Assembly (NCBI RefSeq): GCF_015163075.1
Contig: NZ_JADDXU010000015.1
Span: 124,001 to 188,000 of the forward strand
Direction of reading: 5' to 3'
Origin: Streptomyces justiciae
GTDB lineage: Bacteria > Actinomycetota > Actinomycetes > Streptomycetales > Streptomycetaceae
DNA: 64,000 nucleotides
Shown here in pieces: positions 36,805 to 45,551 of this stretch. The notes beneath the pieces were generated by a model. That model did not search any database, was not told where the DNA came from, and worked only from the letters and a program-made list of their open reading frames with translations. How positions within the stretch are numbered: position 1 is the first letter of the stretch; each line of letters opens with the position of its first letter. Both the position numbers and the translations under genes were made by a program.

Positions 36805-37230
36805 TCAAACCAGCCCAGTTGAGGCGGTCACCATGAACGAGGAACCGGCCGTGTCGGTGGTCACGGGCACGGTGAAGTAGCGCACGGTGCCGTCCGCGTA
36901 CTTTGCAGCGACTGTCACCGACCACCCGGCGGTGCCGATGCCGGTGTGGGCGCTGCGCACCGCGGCGTCTGCGAAAGCCTGGACGAGCGGCCCCTTCAAG
37001 TCCGGCTCGCCTGCCCGGACGTCAACCGGTCCTGGGACCTCCAGGCCGAGGAGTATGCGCCGAAGCCCATGAAGGGCTTCGCCGGCTTCTTCCGCGGAGA
37101 CCTCGTCGCTGTCACCGCCGGTCTCACCTTCGCGTGGAGTTCTGGCGTCGCCATAGGTCAGGTGGACGGGGTGAAAAACGTTCAAGGCGGCGATGTGCGG
37201 CCGGGCTTGGTTCGGACTCCTCCGGACCGG
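36805..37230 (-). pseudogene. Remnant of a TcpC-like conjugal transfer protein
   Basis: The minus strand gives GEPDLKGPLVQAFADAAVRS, then IGTAGWSVTVAAKYADGTVR and YFTVPVTTDTAGSSFMVTAS. The ending (V-x-V-A-A-x-x-x-x-G-T-V-R-Y-F-x-V-P-V) matches the C-terminal NTF2-like domain of actinobacterial TcpC conjugation proteins. The membrane-anchored N-terminal half is missing, so this is a relic of an integrative conjugative element. Confidence 0.55.
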
Positions 37231-37255
37231 CATCCTCACCTGTCCCGGTCGCCGG

Positions 37256-38137
37256 TCAGGGCTGGATGTTCTCCAGGTCCTCCAGGAGGCTGGGGTGCTT
37301 GGGCTCCCAGCCGAGCGTCTGTCGGGTGTAGTGGCTGGACGAGGGTTGGTCGCTGGCGAAGATCTGGCCGAGGGGGCCGAAGGTCTCCGCCGGTACCGAC
37401 TCGACCGGCAGGTCCAGCCGCCGGCCGATGACTGTGGCAATGTCGCGAACGCTGTCCCCCTCGTCGGCCACGGCGTGCCAGGAGGTACCCGCTTCGGCCT
37501 GTTCCAGAGCGAGCCGGAAGAGGACGGCTGCGTCGAGCGCGTGCACGGCCGGCCAGCGCTGTGCGCCGTCACCCGGGTAACCGGACACTCCGGTCCGGCG
37601 CGCGATGTCGGTCAGCAGACCGGCGAATCCGCCGGAGCCCTGGTTGTGCACCGTGCGCGGCAGTCGTACGGCGGTGCTGCGGACCCCGCGCGAGGACAGC
37701 CCCAGGACCGACGCGACCGCACGACCGCGACCGCCGACCGGCCCCTGGGTGGGAACGGGGTCGCTTTCGACGGATGCGCGGCCCGGCGCGGCGGGCGTAC
37801 CCGCGACAGTGACGAAGGGGCGGTCGCTGCCGACGAGTTCCTCGCCGAGGGCCGCGAGGGCGGCACCTTCCTCCCCGACCGACTTCGCGAGGGTGTCGGG
37901 GCTGCTGAAGTCGTGGTGGAACGCCAGATGGATCACCCCTTCGGCGCGGGCGGCGCCGGCGCGAAGGGTGTCCAGGTCGGCGAGGGCTCCCCGCAGGGGC
38001 TCGGCACCGGCCGCCTCCACGGCCTGCGCCGATGTGTCGGAGCGGGCGAGTGCGAGGACGGTGTGGCCGTTGCCGAGCAGTTCGGCGACGACGGCGGAAC
38101 CGATCAGGCCGGTGCCGCCGGTGACGAAAACGCGCAT
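37256..38137 (-). CDS. NAD(P)-dependent SDR/epimerase-family protein
   Basis: A 293-residue extended or atypical short-chain dehydrogenase. The nucleotide motif is at the N-terminus (VFVTGGTGLIGSAVVAELLG, G-x-x-G-x-x-G). The usual catalytic Y-x-x-x-K is not evident (GGRGRAVASV occupies that region), as in several atypical SDRs such as NmrA- or YwnB-like sensors. It is divergent from a TetR gene across a very long perfect inverted repeat, so it is the probable TetR-controlled target. Confidence 0.85.
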   Translation of the reverse strand: MRVFVTGGTGLIGSAVVAELLGNGHTVLALARSDTSAQAVEAAGAEPLRGALADLDTLRAGAARAEGVIHLAFHHDFSSPDTLAKSVGEEGAALAALGEELVGSDRPFVTVAGTPAAPGRASVESDPVPTQGPVGGRGRAVASVLGLSSRGVRSTAVRLPRTVHNQGSGGFAGLLTDIARRTGVSGYPGDGAQRWPAVHALDAAVLFRLALEQAEAGTSWHAVADEGDSVRDIATVIGRRLDLPVESVPAETFGPLGQIFASDQPSSSHYTRQTLGWEPKHPSLLEDLENIQP

Positions 38138-38152
38138 GGGAAAACTCCCCAG

Positions 38153-38213
38153 AAGTGATGGGACTCTTGTCCCGTCACTCTACTCCAGTGACGGGACAAG
38201 AGTCCCATCACTT
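38153..38213. promoter_or_regulatory. 27-bp perfect inverted repeat, double TetR operator
   Basis: Two 27-bp arms (38153-38179 and 38187-38213) are exact reverse complements around a 7-bp centre CTACTCC. Each arm contains its own small dyad GGGAC-N4-GTCCC, so each may bind a TetR dimer. The site fills the space between the divergent SDR and TetR starts. Confidence 0.85.
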
Positions 38214-38225
38214 AGGATGGTGGCC

Positions 38226-38804
38226 ATGGGCAGATGGGAACCAGGCGCACGTGAACGCCTCGTCGTGGCCGCCGTCGACCTGTTCACCGAGCAGGGCTAC
38301 GACGCCACGACGGTCGCGCAGATCGCCGAGCGCGCAGGAGTCACCAAAAGCACCTTCTTCCGGCACTTCCCCGACAAGCGCGAGCTGCTGGTGGCCGGAC
38401 AGGAGACGTTGAGCCGCCTGCTGAGCGAGGGGATCGCCGACGCGCCCGCCGATGCCAGCCCGCTCGAGGCGGTGGCCGCCGGCCTGGAGCGCGCGTGCAG
38501 CGCGATGGGCCCGATGAGCCGCGAGCTGGCGCCCCGCCTCAAGGCGGCTGTGGCCGCCAGCGCAGAACTCCAAGAACGTGACGCCCTCAAGAGCGTCAGC
38601 CTCGCGGCCGCGATGACGGCCGCTCTGGTCGCCCGCGGCATATCCGATCCGACCGCGGCTCTGGCGGGCGAGCTGGGCGTCCTCGCCTTCAAACGGGGGT
38701 ACGCCCAATGGTCCGAGGGCGATCATGACGGCAACGGCGAGCTCGCCAGGTACACCCTGGCGGCCCTGGACGAACTGCGCGCAGCGAGCGCCTCGCTGGG
38801 CTGA
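38226..38804 (+). CDS. TetR family regulator
   Basis: A 192-residue TetR protein starting at the ATG at 38226, 12 bp after the inverted repeat. The helix-turn-helix is at about 25-47 (TVAQIAERAGVTKSTFFRHF). The C-terminal domain is of the common Streptomyces SDR-linked type. It very likely represses itself and the divergent SDR gene. Confidence 0.92.
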   Translation: MGRWEPGARERLVVAAVDLFTEQGYDATTVAQIAERAGVTKSTFFRHFPDKRELLVAGQETLSRLLSEGIADAPADASPLEAVAAGLERACSAMGPMSRELAPRLKAAVAASAELQERDALKSVSLAAAMTAALVARGISDPTAALAGELGVLAFKRGYAQWSEGDHDGNGELARYTLAALDELRAASASLG

Positions 38805-38954
38805 CCGGCTACCTCCCCCTGCCCTTTACGGCACTGCCGACAGAGCCGGATTCAAAGATCCCTGTCGCCGTGCCGGGGAGCCGTTCCGGACAGGAACACG
38901 GGGTCTGGAGCGCGGTGATGGCCGCCTACGGGCACACCCCAGCACTCGCCGTAC

Positions 38955-40892
38955 TCATCTTTCGCCGGCGCACGCCTCCGCTTCCGCCAGGTACCGCGCC
39001 ACCGGCCCGAGCGTCAGCATCCCGCTCGTCCCGCCCGCGTGTTCGGCGCGGGCGGGACGCAGGGCCGTTGCCGCGCGGGCGGCGATCTGGCGCTCGCCGA
39101 GGCGGGCGGCGGCGTGGGCGGTCAGGCACCACAGTGCTTCCTGCATGTGATCAAGGGGTGGTTCGGGCGTCATGGCCAGGGCGGCACGGGCCTCCTCCAC
39201 CCGGTTTTGGGCGAGCAGCACCAACGGATGCGCCCAGCGGCGGTACGGGCCCCAGTCGAGGGCGGGATCGGTGGGCGCGGGACGGTCGTGCAGGAGACGC
39301 AGGCCCAGCAGGGCGAGGGCGAACAGGCCCCGGTGCAGCCCCGGCATGGCCGCTGTTTCGGCGAGGGCGCTTTCGGCGGCTCGGTAGTGCGCCGCGGCCG
39401 TGGCGGCGGTCGGTCCGCCCGGCTCGGCGCTGCGGGCGGCCGTCACCCGGGCCCGGTACCAGCCGGTGAGGACGGGGACGAGAGAGGCCTCGGTGCTGAC
39501 GGCGACCTGCTCGGCGGCCTCGGCATGTGCGGCTGCGGCGTCGAGGTCGCCGAGGGCGGAGGCGGATTGCAGGCGGATGAGCCGGCCGAGCACGGCGAAG
39601 CTCGGCAGCTCATGCCGGGTGGTCAGGTCGAGGATCTCGGCGCCGATCACGTCCCGTGCCGCCGCCAGTCCGGGCCGGGTGAAGGACTGGAGGAACACGC
39701 CGTTGAGGGCGAGCACCAGCAGGGCGGGATCGCCCAGCTCCCGGGCCAGCGCCTCGGCCTCGCGCGCCGCCTGCCCGGCGCGCTTTTGCTCGACTGCGGA
39801 CAGGTCGGCGCTGCGGCTCTCGACCGCGACGGTGGCCAGCAGGCGGGCGCGTAGTTCGGCGGGGCCGTCGGTGCCGAGTGCGGTGAGCGTACGTTCGGCT
39901 GCCGCGACGACGGCGCGGCACTGCTCGGGGTCGTCGGCCCGGCTCCACAGGGCGGGCACGTCGTAGGCGCCGATGACGCGGGCGGTCAGGGCCATGTCTC
40001 CGGTGCGCTCTGCCGCCCGGACCGCGGCGAGGCGGTCGCGCCGCGAGTGGACCAGGGCGTCACCCCCCGCCAGGGCCAGGGTGCGTGCCAGTTCCACGGT
40101 GGTGCGCGGGCCGAGTCGTACACCTTCGGTCCACACGGGGCGTGGGGGCTGGAGCGTCGTAGCACCGCTGAGAATGTCCGCCTCCAGGCGCCGGAGGTCG
40201 GCACCGGGGTCGAGCCCGAGCTGGTCCGCGAGCATCGTGCGGGCGCGGCGGAGGGTGGCCAGCGCGTCTGCCTGACGGCCTGCCTGGTGCAGTGCGCGGG
40301 CCAGCAGCCCCCAGGCCGGCTCACGCCAGGGGTGTTCGGTGACGTGGGCGCCCAGTTCGGCGACGAGCTCCGCTCCTGCACCGGAGTCGAGGAGGAGACG
40401 GGCGCGCAGTTCCGTCCCCTCCAGCCTCAGCTCCTCCAGCCGGGTCCGTTCGCCCTGGGCCCACGCGGAACCGGTCACGTCGGCGTAGGCGGGGCCGCGC
40501 CAGTCAGCGAGGGCCGCGTCAAGGTCGGTCAGCGCGTCGGGCGTGCGCCGGGCGCGGGCCAGAGCGTCCTCGAACCGGTGGACGTCAACGGTCTTGCGCG
40601 GCAGGTGCAGCGCGTAGCCGGGGCCTTCGGTGACCAGGACGCGCGGCGGGGTGCGGGGCGGCCGGTCGGGTTCGAGGGCGCGGCGCAGCGCGGCGACGAA
40701 CGTACGCAGCGCACCCACGGCGCGCACCGGCGGCTCGGCCCACAGGTCGTCCACGAGGGTGTCGGTGGGAACCATCCGTGCCCCGGCGGCGACGAGCCGG
40801 GCGAGCACCTCGCGGTGGCGGGGTCCGCCCAGGTCGACCGGGGTGCCGTCGTCACGGAGGGCCCGCACGGCACCGAGTACGTCGATTCGCAT
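38955..40892 (-). CDS. SARP-type (BTAD domain) transcriptional activator
   Basis: A 645-residue regulator. Residues 1-92 form an OmpR-like winged helix (MRIDVLGAVRALRDDGTPVD, VDDLWAEPPVRAVGALRTFV), residues 95-240 the bacterial transcriptional activator domain (RWREPAWGLLARALHQAGRQ-like region, ALATLRRARTMLADQLGLDPG), and the remainder a TPR-rich region without an ATPase P-loop. This is the medium-size SARP layout that activates secondary-metabolite or stress genes. It is divergent from a hydrolase gene with 11-bp-spaced direct repeats between them. Confidence 0.9.
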   Translation of the reverse strand: MRIDVLGAVRALRDDGTPVDLGGPRHREVLARLVAAGARMVPTDTLVDDLWAEPPVRAVGALRTFVAALRRALEPDRPPRTPPRVLVTEGPGYALHLPRKTVDVHRFEDALARARRTPDALTDLDAALADWRGPAYADVTGSAWAQGERTRLEELRLEGTELRARLLLDSGAGAELVAELGAHVTEHPWREPAWGLLARALHQAGRQADALATLRRARTMLADQLGLDPGADLRRLEADILSGATTLQPPRPVWTEGVRLGPRTTVELARTLALAGGDALVHSRRDRLAAVRAAERTGDMALTARVIGAYDVPALWSRADDPEQCRAVVAAAERTLTALGTDGPAELRARLLATVAVESRSADLSAVEQKRAGQAAREAEALARELGDPALLVLALNGVFLQSFTRPGLAAARDVIGAEILDLTTRHELPSFAVLGRLIRLQSASALGDLDAAAAHAEAAEQVAVSTEASLVPVLTGWYRARVTAARSAEPGGPTAATAAAHYRAAESALAETAAMPGLHRGLFALALLGLRLLHDRPAPTDPALDWGPYRRWAHPLVLLAQNRVEEARAALAMTPEPPLDHMQEALWCLTAHAAARLGERQIAARAATALRPARAEHAGGTSGMLTLGPVARYLAEAEACAGER

Positions 40893-40934
40893 GCCTCCAT
40901 CTTCCGTGCCCCGGGTTCGCGGCGTCGAAGCGTA

Positions 40935-40970
40935 CTGATCGGCTGCTGATCGCTGTCGCTCACGCTGATC
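40935..40970. promoter_or_regulatory. Direct repeats, possible SARP binding site
   Basis: CTGATC occurs at 40935 and 40946, exactly 11 bp apart (CTGATCGGCTG CTGATCGCTGT), and again at 40965. Heptamer direct repeats with 11-bp period are the known binding form of SARP activators, and the site lies before the hydrolase gene. Confidence 0.5.
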
Positions 40971-41026
40971 CCGTCAGTCCTCGGACCAACGGGTTTTGGT
41001 CCACCGACCCCAGGGAGGGGCCTTTC

Positions 41027-41905
41027 ATGACGCTCGTCATTCCCGGTTTCGATTACGTCCGTCTGCCCGGCGCTGACGGAGTGGAGCTGGCCGCCGCCGT
41101 CGGCGGCAGCGGCAGCCCCGTCGTCTTGCTGCACGGCTTTCCGCAGACCCACCTGATGTGGCGGCACGTCGCCGAACGGCTCGCCGGCGAGCACACGGTG
41201 ATCTGTCCCGACCTGCGCGGCTACGGCGCCAGCGACAAGCCGGCGGCCACCGGCCCTGAGGTGTACTCCAAGCGCACCATGGCCGCCGATGTCGTCGCCC
41301 TGGCCGCCGCGCTCGGCCACGATCGCTTCGCCCTGGCCGGCCACGACCGGGGCGCCCTGGTCGCCTTCCGGGCGGGACTGGACCATCCCGAGACCCTCAC
41401 ACACCTGGGCATCCTCGACGTCGTGCCGACCCTGGACATGTGGAACGTCCTGCACGGGGTCCCCGCGGCGGTCGGCTACCACCTGTTCCTCATGGCGCAG
41501 CCGCCGGGGCTGCCGGAGACGATGATCGCCAACAGTGCCGACGTCTACTTCGGCTCCTTCCTCGACGCTTGGGCCAGGGACCCGGCTGCCCTGCCGGACC
41601 CGGTCCGGGCCGCGTACTTGCGGGCGAGCGCCGCGGCCGTGCCGTCGATCGTCGCGGACTACCGGGCCTCGGCGGGCATCGACGTCACCCACGACCAGGC
41701 GGACCTGGACGCCGGTTCCCAGCTGGCCATGCCCGTGACGGTCGTCCAGCAGGACTGGGGCGCGCGACTGGGCTACGACGCTGCCGCCGTCTGGCATGCG
41801 TGGGCGCCGGACCTGGACCACCGGCTGACCCGCGCGGGGCACTTCATGGCCGAGGAGGCGCCCGACGAGATCACGGAGACGATCCGCGACCTGCTGCTCC
41901 GCTGA
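41027..41905 (+). CDS. Alpha/beta hydrolase, haloacetate dehalogenase/epoxide hydrolase group
   Basis: A 292-residue cytoplasmic enzyme from an ATG at 41027. It has the oxyanion motif LLHGFPQTHLMWR, the nucleophile elbow AGHDRGA with Asp107, and the histidine of TRAGHFMAEEAPDEI near the C-terminus. Asp as nucleophile with an HGFPQ motif fits the fluoroacetate-dehalogenase-like branch, but the halide-binding His/Trp/Tyr set cannot be confirmed by eye. It is the likely target of the divergent SARP regulator. Confidence 0.85.
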   Translation: MTLVIPGFDYVRLPGADGVELAAAVGGSGSPVVLLHGFPQTHLMWRHVAERLAGEHTVICPDLRGYGASDKPAATGPEVYSKRTMAADVVALAAALGHDRFALAGHDRGALVAFRAGLDHPETLTHLGILDVVPTLDMWNVLHGVPAAVGYHLFLMAQPPGLPETMIANSADVYFGSFLDAWARDPAALPDPVRAAYLRASAAAVPSIVADYRASAGIDVTHDQADLDAGSQLAMPVTVVQQDWGARLGYDAAAVWHAWAPDLDHRLTRAGHFMAEEAPDEITETIRDLLLR

Positions 41906-41988
41906 ATCCTCCGCCCGGGCCACGGGAGGCGGCGGGCGCGCCCCGCGACCTTGCGACTCCGCGGGGTGCTGCCGGGTGTAGGACCGTA

Positions 41989-42012
41989 GCCCCTCCGCTT
42001 CGCGGGAGGGGC
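41989..42012. terminator. Bidirectional terminator between convergent genes
   Basis: GCCCCTCC and GGAGGGGC arms form a stem closed by CGC-TTC-GCG. It lies between the hydrolase (+) and DUF1963 (-) gene ends and may serve both. Confidence 0.65.
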
Positions 42013-42143
42013 AGGCCGGGCAGCGAGGCGGCGGCACCCGTTGCGGGCAGACCCGTTGGCACGGTGACAGCACGGCCGGGTGAACGCGGGCAGAAAGGGC
42101 GGCCGATGAGCGCCCGGGAGACGGCCGTCCCCGCCCCGCGTGG

Positions 42144-42965
42144 TCAGGCCATTTCGACGTAGCGGTGGGCCCGGTCGAAACGCCGGCCTGCCACGTCCCG
42201 GCGGCGGATCACCCAGTGGGCCACACCCGAGTCCAGTTCTGTGACGTCGTCGCCGCACCTCCAGGTGGCCAGGAGAACCCAGTCGTCGGCGCCCTCTCCG
42301 TGGGCCGTACCGCCCTGCTCGCAATGGTCGGCCCCTTCGGGACCACGAGCGTGGTGGACACGGTCGTTCTGGGGCGAGACCGCGTGGCCCCCGATCTGCA
42401 AGGCCCAGGAAGGGCGGTAGCCGCCCACGTGTGCCCAGGCGTCGCCGAGTTCGTCGGCGAGCTCGAACTGCTCGTCCTCGGGGAATTCCCCCCATCTGCC
42501 GAGGGCGAAGCTCTCCGGCATCTGCGCGCTCGGCTGGTGCCAGACCGTGCGGAGCTCCCGCGGCCGGTACGGCTCGCGCCAGCTGTGTGCGAGGGGGCTA
42601 CGGGTTGTCGGGGTCCCGGCGGGGACGTACAGCACCGCGTCGGACACTTGTCCGCCGATGCCGCTCACGTCGGTGCCGGAGAAGAGGAGCAGGTGGCCGT
42701 TGGCGGGGAGCGGGAGGCCGGTGGCGCCGGGTGGGAGAGCCGCGAGGTCGACGGTGGCCACCAAGGGATCGGACGGGCCCGGCGCGCCGTACGGCAGCAG
42801 GGGGTCGCCGCCGATCCGGGCCACGAGGGGACCGTTACCGCCCTCCGCCAGATACACCGCCGGGCGGGCGACACGTATCCATTCCTCCGCCTCCTGCGAG
42901 GGCAGATCCCGGGATGCCGCCTCGGCCCGGAAGCGGTTGATTCTGTCCAGGCTCGCGTCGGTCAC
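42144..42965 (-). CDS. DUF1963 (YwqG-like) protein
   Basis: A 273-residue soluble protein. The segments ARIGGDPLLPYGAPGPSDPL and LPANGHLLLFSGTDVSG, then GYRPSWALQIGGHAVSPQND and later ADDWVLLATWRC match the DUF1963 fold, whose members include Bacillus YwqG with no assigned reaction. The family often lies in polymorphic-toxin or housekeeping contexts; no toxin is visible here. Confidence 0.85.
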   Translation of the reverse strand: MTDASLDRINRFRAEAASRDLPSQEAEEWIRVARPAVYLAEGGNGPLVARIGGDPLLPYGAPGPSDPLVATVDLAALPPGATGLPLPANGHLLLFSGTDVSGIGGQVSDAVLYVPAGTPTTRSPLAHSWREPYRPRELRTVWHQPSAQMPESFALGRWGEFPEDEQFELADELGDAWAHVGGYRPSWALQIGGHAVSPQNDRVHHARGPEGADHCEQGGTAHGEGADDWVLLATWRCGDDVTELDSGVAHWVIRRRDVAGRRFDRAHRYVEMA

Positions 42966-43335
42966 CAGGCCACCTTCACGGGTTCATGGGAGGGCATTGG
43001 CAGGACCGAACTCGCGTGGATGCAAGGCCAATTCGGCACTGCTGACGTTGTGCGAGATGTCCATACGGTGCCGGGCTGACGCCTGAATGACAGGCGCTTC
43101 GCGAGCGGATCCAGCGGGAGGCCGCCGAGCGGTTCGCCGCCCGTGCCGCCAAGCCCTGCGCTGACCACCCGCCTGGTCCCGCTGCGGGCCGAGCTTTCTG
43201 ACGAGTCTGACAAGACCATGCGGTTCTCCCTCTCCGACCAACTGCCCCGCACCCTGCGCGTCACAGTTCCGGGGCCGCCGCTGCTGCCTCGGGCACCGCT
43301 CCGGTGCGCGGACTGCCTCACCTGGATTGCCCGGT
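42966..43335. other. No gene seen
   Basis: A short + strand stretch at about 43100 reads RERIQREAAERFAARAAK, a helical piece without recognised family. Nothing else is supported. Confidence 0.3.
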
Positions 43336-44325
43336 TCACCCCTGGAGGGTGGCGAGCCAGTCGGTCAGCAGGCGGTTGACCTCTTCGGGGCGCTCCTGCT
43401 GGATCCAGTGGCCGCAGCCGTCCAGGAGGTGGGAGGCCGACAGGCCGGGGAGGGTGGTGGGGTAGGCGTCGATGGCATCGGACATCCAGGTGGTGGAGGC
43501 GTCCAGGGCGCCGCCGATGAACAGGGACGGCTGCTTGATCGGGGCTCCGCGGTGCGGGGCAAGGTCTTCCCAGTCTCGGTCCATGGCGCGGTAGCGGTTG
43601 AGTGCGCCGGTCAGGCCAGTGCGTTCGAACTCCCCGGCGTAGACGTCGAGGTCCTCCTCGCTCAACCAGGCCGGGAGTGGGCCGGCGGGGAAGCGGTCGC
43701 GCAGTCGGCCGCCGCCGCGGGCGACGAAGTGCGGGTCGGGCTCGCCCTGGGCGGGCATGGTCTCGGCGGACAGGGCCGCGTAGAAGCCCGCGAGCCAGCC
43801 CCGGACGTCGGGCTCGATCTCCGCCTCGGCGCGGCCGGGCTCCTGGAAGTAGGAGACGTAGAACTCCTGCTGGGGGCCGCCGATCTGACCGAAGATGTCG
43901 CTGGGGCGGGGCCCGCCGGGCGGCGCGTAGGGGACGCTCAGCAGGCCGACGGCGCGGAAGACCTCGGGGTTGAGCAGGGCGGAGGCGGCGGCGATGTTGG
44001 AGCCCCAGTCGTGGCCGACGACCACCGCGCTTTCGGCGCCGAGGGCACGCACGACGGCGACGTTGTCCTCCACCAGATCGAGCATCCGGTAGGCGTCGGT
44101 CGCCTCCGGCTTGGAGGAGCGGCCGTAACCGCGCACGTCGATCGCCACTGCCCGGTAGCCGGCCGCGGCGAGGGCCGGGAGCTGGCGGCGCCAGGAGTAC
44201 CAGGACTCGGGGAAGCCGTGCACGAGCAGGACCAGCGGGCCGGTGCCCTGCTCGACCAGGTGCAGGCGCCCGGCCGGGGCCTCGACGGTGCGGTGGCGGA
44301 GCTCGGAGGTCGGCTCGGGCTGCAT
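43336..44325 (-). CDS. Epoxide-hydrolase-like alpha/beta hydrolase
   Basis: A 329-residue enzyme from an ATG at 44325. HGFPESWYSWRRQLP is the oxyanion motif of soluble epoxide hydrolases, with nucleophile Asp106 in VVVGHDWGSNIA and catalytic histidine in GCGHWIQQERPEEV. The cap region contains the expected tyrosines (EFYVSYFQEPG). It probably opens epoxides or cleaves related substrates. It is divergent from an XRE-cupin regulator with a small palindrome between, the likely control unit. Confidence 0.9.
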   Translation of the reverse strand: MQPEPTSELRHRTVEAPAGRLHLVEQGTGPLVLLVHGFPESWYSWRRQLPALAAAGYRAVAIDVRGYGRSSKPEATDAYRMLDLVEDNVAVVRALGAESAVVVGHDWGSNIAAASALLNPEVFRAVGLLSVPYAPPGGPRPSDIFGQIGGPQQEFYVSYFQEPGRAEAEIEPDVRGWLAGFYAALSAETMPAQGEPDPHFVARGGGRLRDRFPAGPLPAWLSEEDLDVYAGEFERTGLTGALNRYRAMDRDWEDLAPHRGAPIKQPSLFIGGALDASTTWMSDAIDAYPTTLPGLSASHLLDGCGHWIQQERPEEVNRLLTDWLATLQG

Positions 44326-44400
44326 GGGCTTCTCCTCGGTTCGCGGCGACGCGGCTACCCATCGATCATGCGGCGCAGCACCCGCCGGACGCGATAAGCC

Positions 44401-44415
44401 TTGCCAGTCTGGCAA
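44401..44415. promoter_or_regulatory. Palindrome in divergent promoter, likely XRE operator
   Basis: TTGCCAGTCTGGCAA has perfect 6-bp arms around GTC and lies between the epoxide-hydrolase-like and XRE-cupin genes. Confidence 0.6.
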
Positions 44416-44455
44416 CCTTGCAGGACAGAGCGGTGCAGCGCATGCAAGGAAGAGG

Positions 44456-45094
44456 GTGACAGCGGTGGCAGTCGATGACGTGGAGGGCACGCTGGCCGCG
44501 ATGGGGCCCCGGTTGCGGGCCGCGCGCGAGCGCCACGGCGCGACGCTCGCCGGTGTCAGCTGCGCGACCGGCATCTCGCCCAGCACGCTGTCCCGGATGG
44601 AGACCGGCCGGCGCAAGCCCACCTTGGAGGTGCTGTTGCAGCTGTCGAAGGAGTACGGCGTCTCCCTGGACGAGCTGGCCGGCACGGCACCCGACCCCGC
44701 GGCCAAGCCGCGCGCTGCGGCGCCGCTGAGCTTCGGCGACGACAAGGCAGTGCTGCCATTGACCCGGTACGTCGGCGGCCTGCACGCCCACAAGCACATC
44801 CTGCCCGCCCTCCAGGACCCGCCCGTCCGGCCCCGGCAGGTCTCCCACGACGGCTACGAGTGGCTGTGTGTCCTGTACGGACGACTGTGGCTCGCGCTCG
44901 GCGACCAAGACCTCGTCCTGACCCCCGGGGACGTCGCCGAGTTCGACACCCGCACCCCGCACGGGGTGGCGAACACCAGCCCCGGCGGCCCGGTCGAGTA
45001 CCTGATCATGTTCGGACCGCAGGGCGAGCGCCAACGGCTGCGCACCCCTCCGGCCGCTGCTCGCGGGACGGGTGACAGCGAAGCTGCTGAGTGA
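44456..45094 (+). CDS. XRE-family regulator with C-terminal cupin sensor
   Basis: About 212 residues from a GTG at 44456 (AAGGA at 5 nt; GTG at 44465 is also possible). Residues 15-70 form a Cro/CI helix-turn-helix (GPRLRAARERHGATLAGVSC, ISPSTLSRMETGRRKPTLEV), and 110-195 a cupin domain (HDGYEWLCVLYGRLWLALGD, LTPGDVAEFDTRTPHGVANT). This two-domain type senses small molecules. It probably regulates itself and the divergent hydrolase. Confidence 0.9.
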   Translation: MTAVAVDDVEGTLAAMGPRLRAARERHGATLAGVSCATGISPSTLSRMETGRRKPTLEVLLQLSKEYGVSLDELAGTAPDPAAKPRAAAPLSFGDDKAVLPLTRYVGGLHAHKHILPALQDPPVRPRQVSHDGYEWLCVLYGRLWLALGDQDLVLTPGDVAEFDTRTPHGVANTSPGGPVEYLIMFGPQGERQRLRTPPAAARGTGDSEAAE

Positions 45095-45509
45095 GCAGCC
45101 GTGACAAGTGGCGTGCCTTGTCGGTGACAACCATGCTGCTTCGTTGGGTCCCATCCGCCACGTCATCCGAGTGGCGCTGGCCGATCCCGGGCCGGAACAC
45201 AACGGACTGCGCAAGCCCCGGCCACGCCTGCGACCACCCCGGCGTCGCCGTCTGTGAAGCGGCCTCAGCCCCTCACCGGGCGCCACATCCTGTTCCTGAG
45301 GCTGTACGGGGCGGTGTGGACGGCGCGCGGTCCAGGCGCGGGGTTCACTTGTCCAGATACTGATCGTTATTACCCGGTCAGTGAGCTGGGGCCACCTACC
45401 TGATGGGTACTCAACTGCCTTGGGTGGGACAGGAATCCATCTCCGAATGTTCCGGCATGCCGTATATATACCGTATTGTGTGATCGCTTGACGGGCTCAC
45501 AGCAACCTC
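45095..45509. other. Intergenic stretch with decayed sequence and promoter of the iron locus
   Basis: No intact gene. The final 100 bp become AT-rich (ATATATACCGTATTGTG at about 45463) and lead into the iron box, so this part should carry the promoter of the following genes. Confidence 0.4.
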
Positions 45510-45528
45510 TTAGGTTCGCCTTGCCTTA
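45510..45528. promoter_or_regulatory. Iron box (DmdR1/IdeR-type operator)
   Basis: TTAGGTTCGCCTTGCCTTA closely matches the actinobacterial iron-box consensus TTAGGTTAGGCTCACCTAA. It lies 24 bp before the start codon of the lipoprotein gene, as expected for repression by an iron-loaded DtxR-family protein. Confidence 0.8.
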
Positions 45529-45551
45529 CTTCCGACCGAAAGATTTCGGCC

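Noticed and set aside
36805..37572. A 255-residue minus-strand frame as one protein
   Set aside because: The upstream part is an out-of-frame shadow of the SDR gene; only about 36805-37230 resembles a TcpC-like protein.
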